Shown here piece after piece: positions 8,548-17,330 of a DNA stretch of 34,926 nt. Within the stretch, counting starts at the first letter, position 1. Each line of letters begins with the position of its first letter. Origin of the DNA: CAZIVO01 sp964542765 (GTDB taxonomy: Bacteria > Planctomycetota > UBA1135 > UBA2386). The position numbers and the translations under genes were made by a program. The notes beneath the pieces were generated by a model that saw only the letters and a program-made list of their open reading frames with translations, was not told the DNA's origin and made no database searches. Location: contig CAZIVO010000029.1 of the NCBI GenBank assembly GCA_964542765.1, forward strand, positions 1 through 34,926, in the 5' to 3' direction.

Positions 8548-9318
8548 ATGAAAATAGTAACCTGGAACGTCAATTCTGTTCGCGCCCGAATGTCACTCCT
8601 GCTCGACTGGCTCGCCGATCACGACCCCGACATCCTGTGCCTCCAGGAAACCAAAGTCGTCGACGATCTGTTTCCAACCGAACCCTTGGAAGACGCCGGC
8701 TACAACATCGAGTTCACCGGCCAGAAGTCCTACAACGGAGTAGCCACCCTCAGCAAGTACCCGATGGAAGGCGTGATCAAGGCGCTTCCCGGGGATGGTG
8801 ACAGCGAACCGAAACGCATCCTCGGCTGCATCGTGAAGGACACCGTCGTGTTCAACCTCTACGTGCCCAATGGAAGGGAGGTCGACCACGAACAGTACCA
8901 CTACAAACTCGCCTGGCTCAAGCGCATGCGAAAGTTGCTCGATGACGAGTTCAGAGCGGATGAAAAAGTCATCGTGACGGGAGACTTCAACATCACCTTC
9001 GATGACCGGGACGTCCATAACCCTGATGTGCGGCGAGAAAAGATCCATTGCTCCACCCCCGAACGCGAAGCAATGGCTCATCTGATGGACTTCGGCCTTG
9101 AAGATGGCCTCCGCAAGCATCACGAAGAAGAAGGCATCTATACCTGGTGGAGCCACCGCGAAAGAGGATTCGAGAAGAACCAAGGGCTGCGAATCGACCA
9201 CTTTCTCCTGTCGGAACCGTCCCTTGAGATCTGCGAGGATGTGCTTGTCGACACCAAATCTCGCGAAGGGAAAGGAACCAGCGACCACGCTCCCGTCATC
9301 GCTCTGTTCCGAGATTGA
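8548..9318 (+). CDS. xth: Exodeoxyribonuclease III
   Basis: 256 residues, a typical length. The protein begins MKIVTWNVNSVRAR; an in-frame extension upstream is not homologous to the family and was discarded. Catalytic residues of the exonuclease III / AP endonuclease family are all in place: N7, E34 (CLQET), Y105 (NLYVPNG), D146 and N148 (TGDFNI), D217 (LRIDHFLL), and D246-H247 (SDHAPV). The enzyme cleaves DNA 5' to abasic sites and degrades 3' ends during base-excision repair in the cytoplasm. It is probably monocistronic: divergent from the ChaN lipoprotein and separated by 201 nt from the next gene, with no Shine-Dalgarno sequence evident before the ATG. Confidence 0.96.
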   Translation: MKIVTWNVNSVRARMSLLLDWLADHDPDILCLQETKVVDDLFPTEPLEDAGYNIEFTGQKSYNGVATLSKYPMEGVIKALPGDGDSEPKRILGCIVKDTVVFNLYVPNGREVDHEQYHYKLAWLKRMRKLLDDEFRADEKVIVTGDFNITFDDRDVHNPDVRREKIHCSTPEREAMAHLMDFGLEDGLRKHHEEEGIYTWWSHRERGFEKNQGLRIDHFLLSEPSLEICEDVLVDTKSREGKGTSDHAPVIALFRD

Positions 9319-9507
9319 CAGAGACATCGACGAGCATGCGGCACAGCAATATGCACTCCCTCGTCATCGCGAAGAACAGTCAGAAGGTGCGCGACCGGGT
9401 CATTGGTCGGCTCACGCCCGGTCTAATACTGACAGACCAAGGCGAATGGCTCGGGCACCGGACATGGATTCCCCGCGAAAAACCATCTCGAGCCAGAGCA
9501 AGCAGGC

Positions 9508-9513
9508 TAAAAC
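9508..9513 (+). promoter_or_regulatory. Candidate -10 hexamer of a leaderless transcript (TPR protein)
   Basis: TAAAAC is followed by 6 nt and then the ATG at 9520. There is no Shine-Dalgarno sequence. The last base departs from TANNNT, making this the weakest of the six similar cases in the window. Confidence 0.35.
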
Positions 9514-9519
9514 CATAGC

Positions 9520-10983
9520 ATGCTCGTTACGGCCATCCTTTCCGCCATGCTTGCTCCGCAACAGCAAGACACAGCACCGCTTCTGAGCATTGGCGATAAA
9601 GCCGATGCCGAGATTGCCATCGACGCACCTCCGGCAGACGCACCGCTACTTCGCCAATCCGCGACACTCACCGGCAGTTCGCCAAAGACCTTCACCTACC
9701 GACTTCAACTTGAGAAGGCTGGACCCTGTCACATCGAGGCTCACGCGGCACTCTTCGATGCCTACCTGATCCTCAAAGACGCCAGCGGCAAGGTCATCGC
9801 AGAAGATGACAACGGATGGTTCCGGCAGCACCCACGACTTGTCCTGGACCAGCTTGCAGCCGGCAAGACCTACCACCTGCAGGTAGCCAACCATCATGGT
9901 GTGGGTGATCGCTCTTTTTCGGTCTGGTTACGTGCCGGCTCTCCTAAAACCATGACGGCCATCGCGATGGCTCGACAATCCGCACAGGATGTCCAATCGG
10001 AATCCGAAGCGCGCTCAAACTTCTGGTCACCTGCTCATCCTGCGACCTTCAAATGCCGTCAGGAACTCGCAGCGTCGCTCCAACAGATGGGGCAACACAC
10101 AGAAGCTATGAGCACCTACATCCGCCTGATCTACGACGCCGTGAAGGTGTTTGAAGATCACGAAAGCTGGCTCGCGCAGGTTCTTTTCGAAACCGCCCAA
10201 CTCCATCTCGAGACTTTCGATAACAAAAATGTGCAGGCCCTCATCAACCGCGGCCTCTCCATCCTGCAGGCAACGGACAAGTTCGGCGGCAGCAAGCACG
10301 CATTCGGCCTGCTCGTGCAAGGCGACCTCCATGTCGCCGAAGGGCGCTATGCAGACGCCTTGACAAGCTACACGCGCGCACGCGACATCGCCCAAGGCGC
10401 CCATGGAACCTCTGATGTTGTCTCTAAATGTATCGAGAAGCAGGCTCAATTAGCCCGCCTCCAGGGACGCCTCGACGATGCGGAAGAACTCTACCAAACA
10501 CTCCTGAGCCGACGACTCACCCACCTCGACCCACAGCACCCCATCATCGCGCAATCAACCGGCGAACTCGCATGCGTTTATCTCGACAAGGGAGATCTCG
10601 TGCGCGCCGCGACCCAGGCGCAAACAGCCTTCAATCACCTGACCCGCAACTGGGACCCGACACATCTGTGGGCCGCAGAACCACTGATGGTGATGAGCGC
10701 CGTGCTTCGCAAGAACGGCAACCTGCCCCAAGCTGGCGATGCAGCACTCCGGGGCTTGCGTATCGTCAACCAACGCTTGGGAGCTAATCATCCCCGCGCC
10801 GCCTTGCACACTCGCGAACTGGCGATGGTGAAGCTGGCCAAAGGCGAGAAGCAAGAGGGCAAGAAACTCCTGCAAAAAGCATTGGCCATCCAGACCAATA
10901 GACTCGGAAGCACCCACCCGCAAACGCAGCAAACGGAGAGGCTTCTGGCGAAGCAGAAAAAGCCAGCTGACCCGAAGAAATGA
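9520..10983 (+). CDS. Exported protein with pre-peptidase-like domain and TPR repeats
   Basis: 487 residues. A short signal peptide (about residues 1-12, MLVTAILSAMLA) is followed by a beta-rich region (about 20-140, with FTYRLQLEKAGPCHIEA and LILKDASGKVIAEDDN) resembling the bacterial pre-peptidase C-terminal (PPC) fold. This leads into helical TPR units from about 165 to 475, including kinesin-light-chain-type repeats near the C-terminus (NHPRAALHTRELA, THPQTQQTERLLA). Such PPC-TPR exported proteins are typical of Planctomycetota; they are probably periplasmic scaffolds for protein contacts. No enzyme motif is seen. The start is supported by a -10-like hexamer 6 nt before ATG. It converges with the repeat protein at 11014 with only 30 nt between stops. 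The precise partner and role are unknown. Confidence 0.78.
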   Translation: MLVTAILSAMLAPQQQDTAPLLSIGDKADAEIAIDAPPADAPLLRQSATLTGSSPKTFTYRLQLEKAGPCHIEAHAALFDAYLILKDASGKVIAEDDNGWFRQHPRLVLDQLAAGKTYHLQVANHHGVGDRSFSVWLRAGSPKTMTAIAMARQSAQDVQSESEARSNFWSPAHPATFKCRQELAASLQQMGQHTEAMSTYIRLIYDAVKVFEDHESWLAQVLFETAQLHLETFDNKNVQALINRGLSILQATDKFGGSKHAFGLLVQGDLHVAEGRYADALTSYTRARDIAQGAHGTSDVVSKCIEKQAQLARLQGRLDDAEELYQTLLSRRLTHLDPQHPIIAQSTGELACVYLDKGDLVRAATQAQTAFNHLTRNWDPTHLWAAEPLMVMSAVLRKNGNLPQAGDAALRGLRIVNQRLGANHPRAALHTRELAMVKLAKGEKQEGKKLLQKALAIQTNRLGSTHPQTQQTERLLAKQKKPADPKK

Positions 10984-11013
10984 GCGCCGCGAACAAGGGC
11001 TCCGCAAGCACCC

Positions 11014-14013
11014 CTATCGCTCAATGATCATCTCGTAGTCTCCACTGGCGGCCGCGACCTCCAGACGACGACGCACCTCAACGCCTCCCAAGACCACGAC
11101 CTCGTAATCCCCCTTTGGCAGACCGCGGAATTCGAACCATCCGTCTCTCCCCATCACCCCTCTCCTGACCTTGCGCCCAGGTTTCTCCAGGAAAACGGAA
11201 ACGTCATCATCAGGGCGGCCTTCAGCATCGCGAACCTGGACACGAGCGATCGCCCCCTCTCCCAACTCGACAACCAGAGGATCGGACGGCAGTCGCAGGA
11301 GGTCTTTCGGAATGTTCAGAGCAACGGAGGCGGGCGCAAATCCCGAAGCACTCACTACCAGCTGGCGCGACCGCGGCATCACCCCGGCAATGTGGAACTC
11401 CCCATTCTCGCCCGTCAGATAACCAATCGGAATGTCATACAAGTCGAGGTCCCGCTCCAGACCAAGATGAACCCAGGCCCCGACAATCGGATCACCATCG
11501 CTATTTACCACGATGCCGGAAACAACCGCTCCGGGATCGAGATGCTCCGGTCCTAGTTCCGCGATCTCCCCCTCTCGGACATTCACCTCCCTCACCAAGG
11601 GGCCAAACCCGTCACACTGCAACGTCACCTCGGATCGCCCAGCCGGAAAATCCTGAACCCACAGGCGGCCACTGGGCATCTCCACCCAGCGCGCAAGAAC
11701 ATTGCGCTGCTGATCGTGGGTGTCATTATTCAACGGTGGGTCGAGCGAACGAATGCGCAAGATCCCCGCCGTCACCGGTCGCTTTTCCGGAAAGCCGAGC
11801 AAGCGAGCAGAAAGCGAACCACGAGGAATCTTTGGAAGCGTGATCGACACACGATCGCGATCCATGGGAACAGAACAGTCGGCACGAACCGCTACCTCCA
11901 AGCTGTCATGAGCGCGCAACCGGACGGGTTCGGCCGGAATCTCCAGCCGGAATTGCCCTGATCCATCTGCTCGCGTACCCGACTCGCTCATCCCCAGGAC
12001 AAGAACTCGTGCGTTCGGAACCGGCTTCCCCGCCTCATCCGACACGACACCATCAATCGTGCGGCCTTTAGGAAACTGAAGGATGAAAGGCCCCTCCTTG
12101 GAGCCCGACTCAACCTTCGCGATTTCTCTGTGGATCAAGATGGGCAGGGTCGAATACCGAGCTTTGATTCGATAATCGCCCGGCGGAAGGCCTCGCAAGG
12201 CGAACCTTCCCTCGCGATCCGCAATATCCTGCCCCACCAGCACAACCCCTCGCACCGCCCACACAACGGCGCCAGCGAGTGGCTCTTTACCACGAACCAC
12301 CGACCCGGCGATCTCACCCGGCCGGAGCATGGTGATGGGCTCAAGCTCGGATTCTCCGCCAACCGGGGGGACCGAAATCGCCACCTCGTGGACAGCGTAC
12401 CCATTGGCCTGGATATAGAACCTCGGGCCAGCCATCGACAACAGCCGCCAGGACGGGGACAAGCCGCTCAGTTCAAAACGACCCCTTGAATCGGTCACCG
12501 CAATGGCCGGAGCAGAAGAAAATGGGCCGTCACGCAAGTCATGCCGCAGGATTTTTGCACCGGCCAAGGGTTGGCCTTCATCTCCATACACGACCCCCCG
12601 CACAGCAGACGACTTCGTAATATCCAACTCCAGGGGCCTCTCTCCTCCCTCAGAGATGTGCACGCTCACACTGCTAGCCGAGCTATCCGCAAAGCAAACA
12701 TTTCGGTCGAGGAGTTCCAGCTTCGAACGTCCTGAGGAACACGGTTCAGCAAAGGAAAATCGCCCCTCCTCGTCAACTTGAGCTACCACGATCGGTTCAC
12801 CTTGCTGGTGCAGACGAAGCCGGATGCCGGCTTGTTTAACATTTCCAATCAATCGACCCGCAATCCTCACTCGGGAAACAAGTTCGAACGATTGCTCTGT
12901 CGTCGACCGGCTAACCGGCACCGTACGCGACTGGGTAGAGAAGTCCGGGTGGCGAATCTCCACTCGCAAGTTTCCATTCCCCAAACCTGTCAAGGTGTAG
13001 TCACCGTCCTCATTCGTTTCTGCCATATGAGGCAGAAACGAACGCCTGTTCCAGCCGCCAGAAAAACCCCGGACCACAGCTCCGGCCACCGGACGCGCCG
13101 GCTGTCCAGCGACGGTGACCCGGCCTCGAATTTCCAATTTCGGCTGGCGGAGAACAATCTCCAACACCTCGCCAGAACCAATGTTGACGGTCGAAAGTGT
13201 CGCCGGCGCGAATCTGGAGTGACGAGCCGACACCCGCGCCAGCCCCGCCTCTGCATCTTCGAACGCAAAGCGGCCCTCTCGGTCGGTCCGGGTCACGACC
13301 GTATGACGATCGCTCCACGGCCCCGGCTCGAGCAAGACAGCACACCCGGCAACCCCAACCTCTTGCAAATCCCTCACGTAACCTTCGACCTGGAACCCGT
13401 GCCGCATACGCAGCGTGACACTGCCACCAATCTCAGAGACGTTTCGGATGACCGTTGCAAAACCAGGCTTGGCGACCTCAACCCAAAGATTGGGACCTCG
13501 CAATGTGCTGAAGGAAAAGAAACCGTTTGCGGCTGTCGTAACGGATTCAACGTAATCCTCGATCAAGTCCAAACCCGAGATCTCGTCCGTCGATTGCGCA
13601 GCGAAGGCGCCTGCGCCAACAAGTCCGCGCATATATCCCATCCCCACCTCCTCGGACGCCGAGGGCGGTGGCAACCGAGATCCGCTTTTACGCTGGCGGA
13701 ACTCTCGCAACCTGCCTCTCGACCACGGAGACACTGCCCGGTGAAGCGACACCACAACGCCCGCTTCCGGTTGACTCGAAGGCCCGATCACGACCCCCGT
13801 GATACGCCCGTCATCACGTGGTGACAGATCCTCGGCAACCGAAACAGAGCCTGCGCCGGGGCTTTTCTCGCTGGCCAGCAAGCCACTTTCAACCAAGGTT
13901 CGTGGTGCTACAGAATCACCTGGCACGTCGCCACTCACGCCAAGCCCGGTGAACAAGATCGTCGATATGACGCCCAAGAAAACCGCCAGTAGCTTTCCTC
14001 TCCTCCCTCTCAT
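11014..14013 (-). CDS. Very large exported protein of carboxypeptidase-regulatory-like repeats
   Basis: 999 residues from ATG 14013, chosen because that ATG overlaps the kinase stop codon by 4 nt (ATGA), giving a signal peptide or membrane anchor MRGRRGKLLAVFLGVIST. An upstream in-frame ATG at 14046 would add 11 residues. At least eight beta-sandwich units follow, each opening with a 'xIxGxVxxxxGxPxxGAxVxL' pattern (for example RITGVVIGPSSQPEAGVVVS, SAVRGVVYGDEGQPLAGAKI, RTIDGVVSDEAGKPVPNARV, AVVSGIVVNSDGDPIVGAWV), typical of the carboxypeptidase regulatory-like / transthyretin-like domain. No peptidase domain is attached. Such repeats usually mediate binding or rigid spacing at the cell surface. 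As the last gene of an ECF sigma-kinase operon it may be the effector or the extracytoplasmic sensing partner (inference). The ligand is not known. Confidence 0.85.
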   Translation of the reverse strand: MRGRRGKLLAVFLGVISTILFTGLGVSGDVPGDSVAPRTLVESGLLASEKSPGAGSVSVAEDLSPRDDGRITGVVIGPSSQPEAGVVVSLHRAVSPWSRGRLREFRQRKSGSRLPPPSASEEVGMGYMRGLVGAGAFAAQSTDEISGLDLIEDYVESVTTAANGFFSFSTLRGPNLWVEVAKPGFATVIRNVSEIGGSVTLRMRHGFQVEGYVRDLQEVGVAGCAVLLEPGPWSDRHTVVTRTDREGRFAFEDAEAGLARVSARHSRFAPATLSTVNIGSGEVLEIVLRQPKLEIRGRVTVAGQPARPVAGAVVRGFSGGWNRRSFLPHMAETNEDGDYTLTGLGNGNLRVEIRHPDFSTQSRTVPVSRSTTEQSFELVSRVRIAGRLIGNVKQAGIRLRLHQQGEPIVVAQVDEEGRFSFAEPCSSGRSKLELLDRNVCFADSSASSVSVHISEGGERPLELDITKSSAVRGVVYGDEGQPLAGAKILRHDLRDGPFSSAPAIAVTDSRGRFELSGLSPSWRLLSMAGPRFYIQANGYAVHEVAISVPPVGGESELEPITMLRPGEIAGSVVRGKEPLAGAVVWAVRGVVLVGQDIADREGRFALRGLPPGDYRIKARYSTLPILIHREIAKVESGSKEGPFILQFPKGRTIDGVVSDEAGKPVPNARVLVLGMSESGTRADGSGQFRLEIPAEPVRLRAHDSLEVAVRADCSVPMDRDRVSITLPKIPRGSLSARLLGFPEKRPVTAGILRIRSLDPPLNNDTHDQQRNVLARWVEMPSGRLWVQDFPAGRSEVTLQCDGFGPLVREVNVREGEIAELGPEHLDPGAVVSGIVVNSDGDPIVGAWVHLGLERDLDLYDIPIGYLTGENGEFHIAGVMPRSRQLVVSASGFAPASVALNIPKDLLRLPSDPLVVELGEGAIARVQVRDAEGRPDDDVSVFLEKPGRKVRRGVMGRDGWFEFRGLPKGDYEVVVLGGVEVRRRLEVAAASGDYEMIIER

Positions 14014-16571
14014 CGCAACTCCAGATCGCTCTTCAAACGGCGCCACTCATCAGCATGCGCGGCGACTTCCGGCCCTCCAAGAATGTCATCCAGGAGCTTG
14101 TGGATTCTGGATCGAGCAGAAGCAGGATCGACAGAGCGCTGCAGGATCAAGACCGCCGTAAACGAAGCCGCATCGCTCTTGCCCATTCTCAATTCGGCAA
14201 GGAACCGACATTCGAGGGCGGCGGTGCTGGCGGGATCAGACTCGTACCAAGCTTCCGCCGCCGCAAGAGCCTGATCCCCAGAGCCCATCCGAGCCAGCAT
14301 CAACGCCCTCAATTCCGGCACGAACACCTCGTGCGGATATTGATCAAACAACTTCTCTATCCGCTTCTGGCAACGAGAGCGAAAGAACGAAGCAGGCGGT
14401 GACAAGCGTAAGAGATCGCGCCAGGCACGAGCCTGTAACTCGGGCGGCAACCGCTCGCCCATCCCCGGAACCCAAGAAGGGGAACCCGGAGCGCCGAGTA
14501 AATTGTAGACATACCTCCAGCTGGACAGAGGGGATCCCGGGTGAATACTGCCCAGCAAGGCCTCACCAAGTTTGAGGCTCTTGATCAACTCCGGGCTCTC
14601 ACTGCGCGCCTGCAGGCACGACCGAGCAACATCAACAAACTCCTGCTCGAACCCCGTTCGACCCTGCACTCCAGAAAGAGGTAGTCGATCGCCAAGCCAG
14701 CCTTTGGCTGCGGAAAAGAGTTCTTTACGCGCGGCGTAATCCAGATCGAACTCCATCAAGTTCGCCTTCGGTGGCCTGCGAACGCCTGAAAAAGTGAGCA
14801 GGAGCCAGCCCGCAACCTCATCTGCACCATCAGGTCCACCGCTAACGATGTGCTCCACAGACGCTGTGAGTGATGATGCCCCTTCACCAGGGTTCCAGGT
14901 CACGAAGGCGCGAAGCAACCTGGGAAAAAATGCGCCAGGGCGATCCATCTCGGCACGCACGAGGTCCATGAGCGCATCATCAGGGCGAGCAACCGACGAT
15001 GTCAGAGAGGCAACTGCGCGCGCAGTGTGCAGCCGAAAGAGCCTCAGTCGATTGGCACCATCGAGTGCCGCACTTCCCGTGCCCGCCTCCTCCAAGGCTT
15101 CATCGTAAAGAAGGCGGGCCTCACGACCGGAACCGCGGACAATGAACTCGGTCGCCCGCGCATGTGGATCTTCAAGATACGATCGCCGGATACGCCCGGC
15201 GAGAGGGTCTTCCGGCAAGAGTTCCTCAGCGCTTTGCAGAGGCTTTAGCACTCCCTCGGCAAGGATGTCACGCCGCACCTCATGACCGGTCAGGGCCCGA
15301 AGCAAGCCAGGTGGGCCCTGGGCAGGACCTGCCTCGCTCATCGCCTCGGCCATCGCATCCTGCAAAAGGACAGCGTGTCGAAGTTCTACCGACTTACGTC
15401 GCTCAACAAAATTGGAGCGAAGCAAGCCGAGCACCAGAAGAGCCAAGATCCCTATCGCCACGACAGCTGTCGTCAAGCTGGGGTTTTTTCTGGCACGACG
15501 CCATGCGCGTACCACGAGCGGTTGCCGACGGATGCGGACAGGCTCACCATCTGCAACCCGGCGAAGATCGCGAGCAAGTTCTTCACCGTCCGCGTAACGA
15601 TCGGAGGGATCTTTCGACAACAGTTTGTCGAGAACTGCTTCAAGATCCTTGGGGGCACCGGGGACAAACTCTCGGAGACGACGAGGAGTCGTGTTCAACA
15701 AGGCATCGAGCATCGCCTCGGTGGTATTTCCTTCGAGCGGCAGTCTGTGCGAAATGGTCTCGAAGATGGTCACTCCCAACGAATAGAGATCCCCTGCTGG
15801 CGTCACAGCCTCGCCGCGAACCTGCTCCGGTGGCGTGTACATCAGGGTTCCAGCGAAAGATCCCTGGCCGGAAAGATTCAAGGTGACATCGCCGAGCACC
15901 TTGGACAGACCAAAGTCCGCGAGGGCCAAGGTGCCGTCAGGGTTGATCAAGATATTGCCGGGCTTGACGTCACGATGGAGAAGTTTGCGCTTGTGAGCGT
16001 GCGCCAGAGCTTCCGCCACGCCGGCAAACTTGACGGCTGCCTCGCGCGGTTCCATGGCTGCTTTCCCCGCATGCCGTGACACACCGATGTGCTTGTCAAG
16101 GCTGACGCCATGGACCCGTTCCATCGCAAAGAACAGCATTCCCGCCGCTTCCCCGTAATCGTAGATGGGAACGATATGCTGATGATGGAGAGACGCCGTC
16201 GCCCGCGCCTCGGAACGGAACTGTTCACGCATCTTCGAATCCGAAGAGTACGCCGGTGACAAGACCTTCAAGGCGACCTCGCGGTCGAGAGATGGCTGAT
16301 AGGCCTGGAATACCGTGCCCATGCCGCCGCGACCCAGCAGGCCTGTTATCTGATAATCGCCCAGGTCGGTCGGGATCTCGGGAATCTCACCAACCACCGA
16401 GTCGATAAAATCCATCGCGTCCAGACGCTCGACCAGCTCTTCAGATTCTTCGGCAACATCCGCCTGCAACTCCTTGCGAACACGCGAAGGTGCAGATTCG
16501 TCGGCCGCGAGAATCTCCGCCATTCGGAGATCGTTCTCACGATCAGTTGCATCGCCCTCATGCGATGTCAT
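14010..16571 (-). CDS. Transmembrane Ser/Thr protein kinase (Hanks type) in ECF sigma operon
   Basis: 853 residues. A 70-residue acidic N-terminus precedes a canonical kinase domain (about 73-340): glycine loop GRGGMG (80-85), VALKV lysine K102, HRDVKPGN (199-206), DFG (219-221), GTLMYTPPEQ (241-250), DLYSLGVTIFE. All catalytic residues are intact. One transmembrane helix at about 366-385 (TTAVVAIGILALLVLGLL) separates it from a C-terminal half (about 390-853) of helical, TPR-like character that should be extracytoplasmic. The ATG overlaps the sigma factor stop by 4 nt and its own stop overlaps the next ATG by 4 nt, so the three genes should be translationally coupled. In ECF groups linked to kinases, phosphorylation of the sigma factor replaces an anti-sigma factor (shown for EcfP/PknT of Vibrio); the same relation is inferred here. 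Confidence 0.95.
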   Translation of the reverse strand: MTSHEGDATDRENDLRMAEILAADESAPSRVRKELQADVAEESEELVERLDAMDFIDSVVGEIPEIPTDLGDYQITGLLGRGGMGTVFQAYQPSLDREVALKVLSPAYSSDSKMREQFRSEARATASLHHQHIVPIYDYGEAAGMLFFAMERVHGVSLDKHIGVSRHAGKAAMEPREAAVKFAGVAEALAHAHKRKLLHRDVKPGNILINPDGTLALADFGLSKVLGDVTLNLSGQGSFAGTLMYTPPEQVRGEAVTPAGDLYSLGVTIFETISHRLPLEGNTTEAMLDALLNTTPRRLREFVPGAPKDLEAVLDKLLSKDPSDRYADGEELARDLRRVADGEPVRIRRQPLVVRAWRRARKNPSLTTAVVAIGILALLVLGLLRSNFVERRKSVELRHAVLLQDAMAEAMSEAGPAQGPPGLLRALTGHEVRRDILAEGVLKPLQSAEELLPEDPLAGRIRRSYLEDPHARATEFIVRGSGREARLLYDEALEEAGTGSAALDGANRLRLFRLHTARAVASLTSSVARPDDALMDLVRAEMDRPGAFFPRLLRAFVTWNPGEGASSLTASVEHIVSGGPDGADEVAGWLLLTFSGVRRPPKANLMEFDLDYAARKELFSAAKGWLGDRLPLSGVQGRTGFEQEFVDVARSCLQARSESPELIKSLKLGEALLGSIHPGSPLSSWRYVYNLLGAPGSPSWVPGMGERLPPELQARAWRDLLRLSPPASFFRSRCQKRIEKLFDQYPHEVFVPELRALMLARMGSGDQALAAAEAWYESDPASTAALECRFLAELRMGKSDAASFTAVLILQRSVDPASARSRIHKLLDDILGGPEVAAHADEWRRLKSDLELR

Positions 16572-17089
16572 CGCTTCAACTCCTGCGCCAACTGTTTCAA
16601 CGCTCTGCCCAAAAGAAGATAGACAGCATTCTCGGAACGACCCATCCGCTCGCCAACTTCCTTGGCCGGAAGACCTTCGATCCTGGACATCAAAATCACT
16701 TCCTGGTGATCGGAAGAAAGGCGACGGATCGCTTCGTCGAGCAAGGCCAAGCGGTCCTTTCGGTCGGCCGTAGTCACCGGCCCCGAGCGGCGGTCGGCGA
16801 GAGGAAAATCCGTTTGCATCACATGCTCACGTTTCGGATCACGGGCAGCGACACCGATCTGATCGCGGAGAATACGGGCAACCTTGCGGCGAGCCAACAC
16901 CACCAACCAAGCGCCAGCGCTCTTGGGGTCCGCCAACGTATGCCATGAATTGATTGCCTCGATAGCAACCTCTTGGAGCACATCCTCTGGGTCCATTCGA
17001 GTACGTAACTCGGGACCCATCCGAAGATAGATCACGGAGAGGAGTCGCTCGCGATAGCGCTCGAATGCAAGTTCCGGATTCAGGGACAT
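16568..17089 (-). CDS. ECF-type RNA polymerase sigma factor (kinase-associated)
   Basis: 173 residues, the usual ECF size. Region 2 spans about 8-78, with the -10-recognition part DPEDVLQEVAIEAINSWHTL (33-52) and AWLVVLARRKVARILRDQ; region 4 spans about 113-170, with LPAKEVGERMGRSENAVYLLL as the helix-turn-helix. A linker of about 30 residues connects them and no extra C-terminal domain is present. No anti-sigma factor gene with a zinc or transmembrane domain follows; instead a Ser/Thr kinase gene starts inside its stop codon (ATGA). It directs RNA polymerase to a small regulon, probably including its own operon and possibly the divergent protease at 17331 (inference). A GGGAAG stretch upstream is a possible ribosome-binding site. 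Confidence 0.94.
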   Translation of the reverse strand: MSLNPELAFERYRERLLSVIYLRMGPELRTRMDPEDVLQEVAIEAINSWHTLADPKSAGAWLVVLARRKVARILRDQIGVAARDPKREHVMQTDFPLADRRSGPVTTADRKDRLALLDEAIRRLSSDHQEVILMSRIEGLPAKEVGERMGRSENAVYLLLGRALKQLAQELKR

Positions 17090-17297
17090 CCTTGGTCTTC
17101 CCGAGATTCACGATTCACGGGCTTCTTTTTCGTGCCGCTGCAGCACAGGGTCAAGGTACGCCGCCCCACACACGCAAGTGCACAATCACAAGTCTCTTTG
17201 TCGCAAGGCCGCGCTGCCATCGCCTGCCAGGCTCCCGGTCCAAAAATCTATACGTCGGCGGGGGCGATGCTTGCCCGCCTCAATCCCGGCCATAGTA

Positions 17298-17307
17298 CAC
17301 ATATGTG
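17298..17307. promoter_or_regulatory. Perfect 10-bp palindrome in the sigma factor / protease divergent region
   Basis: CACATATGTG is a perfect inverted repeat in the 241-nt gap between the ECF sigma gene and the S8 protease. It lies 11-20 nt upstream of the proposed protease -10 hexamer, a position suited to a repressor or activator. Ten base pairs is short, so chance is not excluded. Confidence 0.3.
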
Positions 17308-17317
17308 GGGGCTTTGT

Positions 17318-17323
17318 TACACT
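17318..17323 (+). promoter_or_regulatory. Candidate -10 hexamer of a leaderless transcript (S8 protease)
   Basis: TACACT is followed by 7 nt and the GTG start at 17331. This spacing would put the transcription start at or within a base or two of the GTG. There is no close Shine-Dalgarno sequence and no convincing -35 element. Confidence 0.45.
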
Positions 17324-17330
17324 CACATCT

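Noticed and set aside
484..11014. Very short convergent gaps (1 nt at 484/486, 41 nt at 7172/7214, 30 nt at 10983/11014) as evidence for antisense regulation
   Set aside because: Short convergent gaps are common in compact bacterial genomes and nothing more specific is seen.
12778..13824. Long ORF (348 codons) on the plus strand
   Set aside because: It is entirely antisense to the repeat protein gene (11014-14013), has a low-complexity Arg/Pro/His-rich translation and no domain; it is a by-product of the GC-rich codon bias.
17178..17330. N-terminal extension of the S8 protease from an ATG at 17178
   Set aside because: The extension is Arg/Cys/Pro-rich and would bury the signal peptide; GTG 17331 gives a clean signal peptide and has a -10-like hexamer 7 nt upstream.
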